Shown here in pieces: positions 15,363 to 20,357 of a stretch of DNA of 20,357 bases (position 1 is its first letter; every line of letters starts with the position of its first letter). The notes beneath the pieces are model-generated. The model did not search any database and was not told where the DNA came from. It saw only the letters and a program-made list of their open reading frames with translations. Origin of the DNA: Methanobrevibacter sp. (GTDB taxonomy: Archaea > Methanobacteriota > Methanobacteria > Methanobacteriales > Methanobacteriaceae). The translations under genes and the position numbers were made by a program. The stretch lies in NCBI GenBank assembly GCA_030539985.1, contig JAUNXD010000002.1, positions 1-20,357 on the forward strand. The letters are read 5' to 3'.

Positions 15363-15880
15363 AATATCATCCCCTCCATGATTTCAATTATCCTTCTGTT
15401 TAAAGGATTTTCAAGTGATATGAATTTCTCGTTTGCCTTTAAAGATCCGAATTCGGCAAAGTATGGAACGTGAACGCAGCCACCTTCGATTGTTGCACCG
15501 AAGGTCACTTCCCCGCCTTTGACTTTCACTCCAAAGTCGGCAAACTCAAATACCAATACATTTTCAACATCAGATGTCCTGAATTCCTCTTTCTTGCCAC
15601 CGTATTCCAGTTCAAATACAGCTTCCCCATTGGTTTCACTTGCAGTCGCATATACCAGACGAATGTAAATTCCATCACCTTTAACCTTGCGGGCTAAAAA
15701 TTCAAAGAATTCATCGTCCATTTCATCGTAAGTGTATTTTTCATCGGCATTGCCTGCGTAAGTCGGCATGTAATCGTTGGATGTGAGTTCATCCACATAG
15801 AAATGGAACTCACCGTTTCCAGCTACAGAATTTTCAACAGTCCTTTTCACGTCTAAATTGATTTTTCTTTTGATTTCCAT
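15359..15880 (-). CDS. Unknown acidic 173-residue protein in the small-gene operon
   Basis: AGAGG lies 7 nt before the ATG at 15880. The product is acidic and seems beta-rich, with an 'MEIKRKINLDVKR' start, a central 'YDEMDDEFFEFLARKVKGDG' helix and then a run of strands to residue 150. It has no signal peptide, membrane helix or recognisable active site. It is flanked by two small membrane proteins and overlaps the second by 4 bp. No family recognised. Confidence 0.68.
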   Translation of the reverse strand: MEIKRKINLDVKRTVENSVAGNGEFHFYVDELTSNDYMPTYAGNADEKYTYDEMDDEFFEFLARKVKGDGIYIRLVYATASETNGEAVFELEYGGKKEEFRTSDVENVLVFEFADFGVKVKGGEVTFGATIEGGCVHVPYFAEFGSLKANEKFISLENPLNRRIIEIMEGMIL

Positions 15881-15906
15881 TATTTTTCCTCTAAAATGAT
15901 GATAGT

Positions 15907-16077
15907 TTAAATGTTAATATGGTACACATTATGGTAGAAATTCCTCAGATAGAACAGCGGATAGCCTGTTTGAGAGTAACTCCAGATTATAACCATAACA
16001 GCATGTATAATTATTACGAGCAGTACCATGAACATCAGAATACCTAAAAAATCCAAACAGTATTCAATAAGGTCCAT
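15907..16077 (-). CDS. Small membrane protein, 56 residues
   Basis: This gene is also below usual length cut-offs. GGGAGGT lies 5 nt before the ATG at 16077. The product starts MDLIEYCLDF, has one long hydrophobic helix (about 11-33) and a C-terminal aromatic stretch 'YPLFYLRNFYHNVYHINI', giving a bitopic layout. The next gene starts 26 bp downstream. Function unknown; with the 51-residue protein it makes the operon's products look membrane-associated. Confidence 0.62.
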   Translation of the reverse strand: MDLIEYCLDFLGILMFMVLLVIIIHAVMVIIWSYSQTGYPLFYLRNFYHNVYHINI

Positions 16078-16175
16078 AGAATACCTCCCATGGCATCAAA
16101 CAGTTATACAAATGCATTTCCGGTTGCCTAATCAGCGGATGGAAATTCCTTATATTAACTGGGCAACATATGAGT

Positions 16176-16226
16176 TTAAAAGAACACTACACTCCAATAT
16201 GTAGTTGATTTTACTTGTGGTGTCAT
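16176..16226 (-). CDS. Possible 16-residue leader peptide at the head of the small-gene operon
   Basis: A near-consensus GGAGGCTGAT precedes an ATG at 16226 by 4 nt. The frame reads MTPQVKSTTYWSVVFF and stop. It is the first good start after the operon's TATA box (start site near 16318, so ~90 nt leader), 98 bp before the 56-residue gene. It could be a real microprotein, a translated leader with a regulatory role, or the start of a decayed gene. Confidence 0.4.
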   Translation of the reverse strand: MTPQVKSTTYWSVVFF

Positions 16227-16340
16227 TTTTATCAGCCTCCAATATTAAACGAGTTCGTACAGAGTCCAAATTCAAATTCAATTTAATGATGTGGTTAAAT
16301 TATTTCGATAATTTAAAGTGCAGTTTAATATTTATTTTAG

Positions 16341-16354
16341 GTTATATATAAAGG
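16341..16354 (-). promoter_or_regulatory. Strong TATA box of the small-gene operon
   Basis: On the minus strand the block reads CCTTTATATATAAC, an excellent archaeal TATA element, with a start site expected near 16318. It is the only strong promoter-like block before the run of genes 16226-14216. The 16227-16340 stretch contains otherwise only AT-rich leader sequence. Confidence 0.6.
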
Positions 16355-16387
16355 TTTTGGTTTTTTGTGATTTTGGAAGCAATTTTG

Positions 16388-16410
16388 AAAAAAATGTGTA
16401 AAAAAATAAT
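16388..16410 (-). terminator. Oligo-T terminator after the acyl-CoA synthetase gene
   Basis: Two T7 tracts on the minus strand (16406-16400 and 16394-16388) follow the stop at 16422 within about 35 nt, with no strong hairpin. Oligo-T tracts alone can end archaeal transcripts. They lie just upstream of the small-gene operon's TATA box. Confidence 0.45.
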
Positions 16411-16421
16411 TTGAGGAAGAA

Positions 16422-18086
16422 TTATAATTCTCCTCTTTCACGTCTTTCGTCAAGCAGTTTGAGGCCTAAATCGCCTAATTTGTACTTCTGGATCTTACCG
16501 CTTGTAGTGAGCGGGAATTCATCAACAAAGAATACGTATTTAGGCACCTTATACCTTGCAATGGAACCGATACAGAAATCACGGATATCTGCTTCTGTAA
16601 CATCATCGAATCCATCTTCCCTGATGATGAAAGCACCTACGATTTCACCGTACTTTTCATCAGGAATTCCTGCAACCTGCACGTCCTGAACGCATTCATG
16701 GGTAAACAGGAACTCTTCAATTTCACGCGGATAGATGTTTTCTCCACCACGAATGATCATGTCCTTGATACGGCCCACAATGGAATAGTATCCGTCCTCA
16801 TCGACTGTTGCAAGGTCTCCTGAGTGAAGCCATCCGTCAGGCTCGATGGTTTCAGCGGTCTTTTCAGGCATGTTGTAATATCCTTTCATTACATTGAAAC
16901 CACGGCACATTATCTCACCTGTTTCGCCCGGACCAAGTTCCTCACCGGTTTCGGGATCAACGATTTTAACCTCGATATTCGGGAACTTACGTCCGACGGT
17001 GTTGATTTTCTTTTCGAATGAATCGGCAGCGTTGGTTTGTGTGAAACCTGGAGCAGCTTCAGTAAGTCCGTATACGCTTGTTATTTCCTTCATGTTCATC
17101 TTTTCGATAGCATCCTTCATTGTCTCAACTGGACATGTGGAACCTGCCATGATACCTGTTCTAAGTGAGCTCATGTCGAACATGTCAAACATTGGATGGT
17201 TCATCATTCCGATAAACATTGTAGGAACGCCGTAGATTGATGTGCATTTCTCCTTTTGAATGGATGAGATTGCAAGCAATGGGTCATACTCTTCAAGCAC
17301 CACCATGGTAGAGCCGTGAGTGATTACGGCCATTACCCCTAAAACGGTACCGAAACAGTGGAAGAGAGGTACCTGCAATAATAATCTGTCTTTTGGAGAG
17401 TAGTTCATGTTCTCTCCGATGTAGTAACCGTCATTGACGATGTTACGTGAGGTAAGCATTACTCCTTTCGGGAACCCTTCTGTTCCTGATGTATACTGCA
17501 TGTTGATTACGTCATACTGGGTTACGGAGTCCTTTACCTTCTGGTATTCATCATCGTCATAGTTCATACCTAAAAGCAGAAGCTCATTGGTATTGTACAT
17601 TCCACGGTGCTTTTCCTGGCCAACGTGGAAAATGAATTTCAAGCGTGGGAATTTCTCGGATACGAGGTTTCCACGGGCGCATGTTTTCATTTCAGGGACA
17701 AGTTCATTTAAAATATCAAAATAGCTTGTATCCCTGAATCCATCAGTCATTGCCAGTGCCTTCATGTCTGACTGCTTGAGCACGTATTCAAGCTCATGTG
17801 ACTGGTATGCTGTGTTGACTGTCACTATTGTTGCACCGATTTTTGCGGTTGCAAACATGTATGTCAGCCATTCCGGGACGTTTTTTGCCCAGATTCCGAC
17901 ATGGTCTCCCTTTTCGATTCCGATGGCAAGCATTCCCTTTGCCAGATTGTCAATTCTTTCGTCAAATTCTTTGTATGTAAATCTTAAGTTTCTATCAGGA
18001 TAAACAATAAATTCATGATCAGGCTGTTTTTCAACCATTGATTCAAAAAACTTGCCTAATGGCAGTTCTGTAAATAATTCGCTCAT
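16422..18086 (-). CDS. AMP-forming acyl-CoA synthetase (ANL superfamily)
   Basis: The product has 554 residues and activates a carboxylic acid with ATP to an acyl-AMP and then an acyl-CoA. It shows the AMP-binding loop 'YTSGTEGFPKG' (198-208), 'YGLTEAAPG' (339-347), 'WLHSGDLATVDEDGYYSIVGR' motifs around 419-439, the hinge 'GGENIYPREIEEFL' (447-460) and the C-terminal catalytic lysine in 'TTSGKIQK' (Lys531). The start is supported by GAGGTGA a few bases before the ATG. Overall it resembles FadD-like medium/long-chain acyl-CoA synthetases. The substrate cannot be read from sequence; in a methanogen, fatty-acid uptake, branched or aromatic acid assimilation are all possible. The XRE-cupin gene immediately upstream is a likely regulator. 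Confidence 0.9.
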   Translation of the reverse strand: MSELFTELPLGKFFESMVEKQPDHEFIVYPDRNLRFTYKEFDERIDNLAKGMLAIGIEKGDHVGIWAKNVPEWLTYMFATAKIGATIVTVNTAYQSHELEYVLKQSDMKALAMTDGFRDTSYFDILNELVPEMKTCARGNLVSEKFPRLKFIFHVGQEKHRGMYNTNELLLLGMNYDDDEYQKVKDSVTQYDVINMQYTSGTEGFPKGVMLTSRNIVNDGYYIGENMNYSPKDRLLLQVPLFHCFGTVLGVMAVITHGSTMVVLEEYDPLLAISSIQKEKCTSIYGVPTMFIGMMNHPMFDMFDMSSLRTGIMAGSTCPVETMKDAIEKMNMKEITSVYGLTEAAPGFTQTNAADSFEKKINTVGRKFPNIEVKIVDPETGEELGPGETGEIMCRGFNVMKGYYNMPEKTAETIEPDGWLHSGDLATVDEDGYYSIVGRIKDMIIRGGENIYPREIEEFLFTHECVQDVQVAGIPDEKYGEIVGAFIIREDGFDDVTEADIRDFCIGSIARYKVPKYVFFVDEFPLTTSGKIQKYKLGDLGLKLLDERRERGEL

Positions 18087-18244
18087 ATTTTCACCTCATT
18101 TTTTTTATAATAAAATAACCAAACCAAACTACAAATCATTAATGCAATCTCAACTGCAATGTTTTTAAGCGCAAATCCAAACCGGCTGTGAAAAATCTGT
18201 CTATTTTTGGTTTTGAAGTTATTTTATTCATTTTCTCAACGCTC

Positions 18245-18817
18245 CTAGTATGGTGTGTATAATACGGCGAGTATTTTTGCCTTGTCTTCACCGCTTGCGT
18301 GAAGGTGGTGCGGTACCACTGAGTCGTAAAAGATTGTGTCCCCTTGAGAGATTGTGAAAGTGTCCTTTCCGTAGATGACTTCAATTTCACCTTCAAGAAC
18401 ATAAATGAACTCTTCACCTTCGTGGGAGGACAGTTCCTTTTCCCCTTCCTCATAGTCGATGTCGATTATGAATGGGTCTATGTTTCTGTCAATTTTTCCT
18501 GCACCTAATGAGTGGAACTCAAGGTTTGTGGCATTTGTAACGTCTTCCCTTCCTGAAAAGAACAGTGTGTTTTCGGTTTTGCCGCCACGGGTCACTACAG
18601 GTCCTAGTTGCGGTGTGTCATCGAGAAATGTTCCGAGCCTTACCCCTAATGCCCTTGCCATTTTTGTTAATGGTGTAAGGGAAGGTATTACTTCACCGTC
18701 TTCCATAGCCTGTAAAACTTCAAGCTTTACGCCACTCTTTTCGGAAAGTTCTTCTATAGACATGTCCTGTCTAGCTCTAATGTCTTTTATTTTCTGTGCG
18801 AAATCTTCGTTTGTCAT
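18245..18817 (-). CDS. XRE-family transcription regulator with C-terminal cupin domain
   Basis: The product has 190 residues. Residues 8-62 are an XRE/HTH_3 DNA-binding domain ('IRARQDMSIEELSEKSGV' to 'MARALGVRLGTFL'). Residues about 115-188 are a cupin_2 barrel with 'SSHEGEEFIYVLEGEIEV', 'ISQGDTIFYDSVVPHHL' and a terminal strand. Such proteins sense a small ligand with the cupin and control nearby metabolic genes. The acyl-CoA synthetase gene follows after 158 bp on the same strand, a pairing seen in other archaea and bacteria. A 17-bp palindrome and a TATA box lie upstream, suggesting autoregulation. The ribosome binding site is weak (AAGTGA). Confidence 0.88.
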   Translation of the reverse strand: MTNEDFAQKIKDIRARQDMSIEELSEKSGVKLEVLQAMEDGEVIPSLTPLTKMARALGVRLGTFLDDTPQLGPVVTRGGKTENTLFFSGREDVTNATNLEFHSLGAGKIDRNIDPFIIDIDYEEGEKELSSHEGEEFIYVLEGEIEVIYGKDTFTISQGDTIFYDSVVPHHLHASGEDKAKILAVLYTPY

Positions 18818-18843
18818 ATATTTTTCACTTCTTTTGGATTTTT

Positions 18844-18860
18844 ACTTAAAACATTTAAGT
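18844..18860. promoter_or_regulatory. Perfect palindrome, candidate operator of the XRE-cupin regulator
   Basis: ACTTAAA-ACA-TTTAAGT is a perfect 7-bp inverted repeat with a 3-bp spacer, 27 bp before the regulator ATG. It sits at the start site predicted from the TATA box at 18881-18892. That position suits repression by the encoded HTH protein. Confidence 0.45.
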
Positions 18861-18880
18861 ATTAATAATTATATCCAATT

Positions 18881-18892
18881 AAATATATAAAA
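18881..18892 (-). promoter_or_regulatory. TATA box of the XRE-cupin / acyl-CoA synthetase genes
   Basis: On the minus strand the block reads TTTTATATATTT, about 64-75 bp upstream of the ATG at 18817, with a start site near 18860. The synthetase gene may also have its own element (TTATTATAAAA near 18103-18115). Confidence 0.5.
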
Positions 18893-19163
18893 GTATCCTA
18901 AATCTGCTTTTTTATAGAAAATTTTTAATTTTCAATTCAAAAAGAATCAAAATGTATGCTTTCATTCAACAATATTGAAAAGACAATGAATACTGTCTCT
19001 TTAAATGGTTTGACAGCACAATTGCATTGACACCGTAAAATTGTCATCATAATATAATAATATATAAATCAAACTACAACCCTTAACAATATTGACCCAA
19101 TCTCGTAATACTGACCTCAAATCAAAGAAAAATAATATATACTTTGAGAACAAATGAAATAAT

Positions 19164-19258
19164 GTAGAGAAAATCCCCTTTTCTTTACAAAAATATGTAG
19201 AAAAATAAACTATATTAGTCGATGAGAATATTGAACAAGGCTGGTACCAACCAGCCTT
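19164..19258 (+). ncRNA. Candidate structured RNA or structured 5' leader
   Basis: The 18893-19325 interval has no convincing gene. It holds two strong hairpins: 19164-19173/19179-19188 (10 pairs, one G-U, loop TCCCC) and 19237-19245/19250-19258 (9 perfect pairs, loop ACCA). A TATA-like AATAATATATAC (19131-19142) lies about 22-33 bp before the first hairpin. It could be a small RNA or a ~165-nt leader for the 19326 gene. The pairing works on either strand; the plus strand is preferred for the TATA spacing. No known riboswitch class was recognised. Confidence 0.35.
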
Positions 19259-19325
19259 AATAAAAATAATATCACCAAACAAGTATTTATTTTAAAAAGT
19301 AAAAAATATATTCAAAGGTGAAAAA

Positions 19326-20018
19326 TTGAAAAGAAGAACAAAAATACTTCTCATCATTATTTTAGTATTGATTCTCGCAGTGGTCATTGTCAACGACAAG
19401 AACCAGTTTGACAATTCCCCCTACCATGTGATTGGAAACAACAGTTTGGGAACTGTCGAGAAAATCATTTACGGAAATGCGAGTGCAAACAATTCCATTG
19501 CACTGATTACAGGAATCCATCCAAGGGAAAAGCTATCAATAAATCCTGAAATCAAGGCAGCAAAGGAATATGCCTCAGAACATGACAACGTCAAGATCAT
19601 CCATTATCAGGTCAACGTCACAAAAGACAAGAAAGATTATAAAAAGAGCCGTAACAATGGTGAAAGCCTTGTTCATGACTTCGTAAATCCCGACGTCACC
19701 CAATCAGATGCGGATTGCGTCATCATCAGCCATTCACATGTCGAATGGTACGGTGAAGGATTTTACCTTGCAACACCTCAAATGGACAATGCATCTGTAA
19801 AGATTGCCAAAAAGATAAACAAGACAACCGATTTCGGTTATTATCCGAGAACCGGAAACGAAACATACAAATCAACTTCCGCAACCCTTGTATCATGCCC
19901 TATTGCAAAAGCAGGCTATCCTACATTCGTCTATGAAATACCTGAAAACATTACAAAGCAGGATTCCACAGACAAGGCCAAGGAACTGTTCGATTTAATG
20001 GTAAAATATGCAAAATAA
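19326..20018 (+). CDS. Membrane-anchored protein with M14 carboxypeptidase-like metal site
   Basis: The start is TTG 19326 with AGGTGA (19316-19321) 4 nt before it. The product has 230 residues, with an N-terminal signal anchor (about 6-23) after MKRRTK, so the rest is outside the cell. The spacing of 'ITGIHPREKL' (HxxE at His65-Glu68), 'VIISHSHVEW' (His136 or His138) and 'TFVYEIPEN' (Glu204) recalls the HxxE...H zinc site and catalytic Glu of M14 metallocarboxypeptidases and the related AspA/AstE proteins. 'SRNNGESLVHDFVNP' (108-122) could hold the substrate-binding Arg. At 230 residues it is shorter than most M14 enzymes. It might trim cell-wall peptides, which is inference. Confidence is high for the gene and moderate for the family. 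Confidence 0.8.
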   Translation: MKRRTKILLIIILVLILAVVIVNDKNQFDNSPYHVIGNNSLGTVEKIIYGNASANNSIALITGIHPREKLSINPEIKAAKEYASEHDNVKIIHYQVNVTKDKKDYKKSRNNGESLVHDFVNPDVTQSDADCVIISHSHVEWYGEGFYLATPQMDNASVKIAKKINKTTDFGYYPRTGNETYKSTSATLVSCPIAKAGYPTFVYEIPENITKQDSTDKAKELFDLMVKYAK

Positions 20019-20050
20019 TGTCTTACCAATATAATTAAAAAAAATAATAA

Positions 20051-20079
20051 AAATAAGTAAAAATACGATTTACTTATTT
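20051..20079. terminator. Bidirectional hairpin terminator between convergent genes
   Basis: AAATAAGTAAA (20051-20061) and TTTACTTATTT (20069-20079) form a perfect 11-bp stem with a 7-nt loop. T-runs follow on both strands (TTTTTTAAC on plus, TTTTTATTATTTTTTTT on minus). It includes the stop codon of the minus-strand gene and serves both 19326-20018 and the adhesin-like gene. Confidence 0.65.
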
Positions 20080-20357
20080 TTTAACTTTTATAGTTGATTT
20101 TTTAACTGTGTTTCCATAGGAAACTTGATATTTGATTTTTTTACCAACTTTAAGTTTTTTCAATACCTTTTTCTTAAGAACTAGTTTTGCAACACCCTTT
20201 TTGTTGGTTTTTACCTTATAGGTTTTGCCGTTAAATTTGAATTTAACAACTTTACCTTTGACAGCTTTACCCTTAACTTTAACAGTAACCTGCAAAACAA
20301 GTTTTTTAGCTGATTTTTTAACGGATGATACCTTTTTAAGAGATATCTGCACATCAT
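20074..20357 (-). CDS. C-terminal end of a third adhesin-like protein (truncated by window edge)
   Basis: The frame is open to the right edge; the GTG at 20352 is an internal valine. The ~94 visible residues are a lysine-rich module ('VKKSAKKLVLQVTVKVKGKA', 'TNKKGVAKLVLKKKVLKKL', 'GKKIKYQVSYG') ending TIKVKK and stop. It aligns along its whole length with the tail of the 6256-7608 adhesin and less closely with that of the gene ending at 2018. This intact version shows what the 6256 gene lost at its end. The domain is probably involved in cell-wall association. Confidence 0.85.
   Translation of the reverse strand, partial: DVQISLKKVSSVKKSAKKLVLQVTVKVKGKAVKGKVVKFKFNGKTYKVKTNKKGVAKLVLKKKVLKKLKVGKKIKYQVSYGNTVKKSTIKVKK

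Noticed and set aside
16422..16689. Overlapping plus-strand frame at the end of the acyl-CoA synthetase
   Set aside because: It is antisense to the conserved C-terminal domain including the catalytic lysine; no start signals.
19001..19282. 93-codon minus-strand open frame
   Set aside because: It has no ribosome binding site, a Phe/Tyr/Cys-rich composition typical of AT-rich noncoding DNA, and it reads through both hairpins of the structured interval.

Overview
The window looks like a chromosome segment from a Methanobacteriales archaeon, most likely Methanobrevibacter or a close relative. The evidence is: AT-rich DNA; archaeal TATA boxes of the TTTATATA type; GGTGA/GAGGTGA ribosome binding sites; large secreted adhesin-like proteins with Ig-like domains and lysine-rich C-termini; and a DUF4013-type membrane protein. 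No rRNA, tRNA or CRISPR array was seen.

Layout. 1-2018: 3' part of an adhesin-like gene (beta-helix repeats, Big2-type Ig domains, Lys-rich tail), ending in a hairpin terminator. 2402-3205(-): DUF4013-type membrane protein, divergent from a surface protein with a long Leu/Ile-rich helical region (3351-4658). 4687-6284(-): a mobile RNA-guided nuclease unit, an intact IscB (4751-6010) preceded by a structured omegaRNA/HEARO-like leader that abuts and overlaps the 3' end of a second adhesin gene (6256-7608). The adhesin's last residues and stop codon lie in the element's first hairpin, so the omegaRNA guide would be adhesin sequence. A PIN-domain-like N-terminal fragment follows iscB.

7687-8621: a small protein with two copies of an unnamed ~45-residue domain, and a four-helix membrane protein. 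8574-14067(-): a three-gene operon: a four-repeat protein of unknown function, a UvrD-type helicase with a C-terminal AddB/Cas4-like Fe-S nuclease domain that seems to lack its catalytic acidic-x-Lys pair, and a TPR protein. 14216-16226(-): a compact operon of up to seven small genes behind one strong TATA box, with a 16-codon leader ORF, two small membrane proteins (56 and 51 residues), three small soluble proteins and a zinc-ribbon protein. Two of these carry the same ~45-residue domain as the 7687-8061 gene.

16422-18817(-): an XRE-cupin regulator upstream of an AMP-forming acyl-CoA synthetase, with a perfect 17-bp palindrome near the predicted regulator start site. 18893-19325: a long noncoding stretch with two strong hairpins. 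19326-20018(+): a membrane-anchored protein with M14 carboxypeptidase-like metal residues. It converges on the 3' end of a third adhesin-like gene (20074-end, -) across a bidirectional terminator.

The items most worth follow-up are the IscB-adhesin junction, the small-gene operon with its shared domain, and the helicase operon with a possibly dead nuclease.
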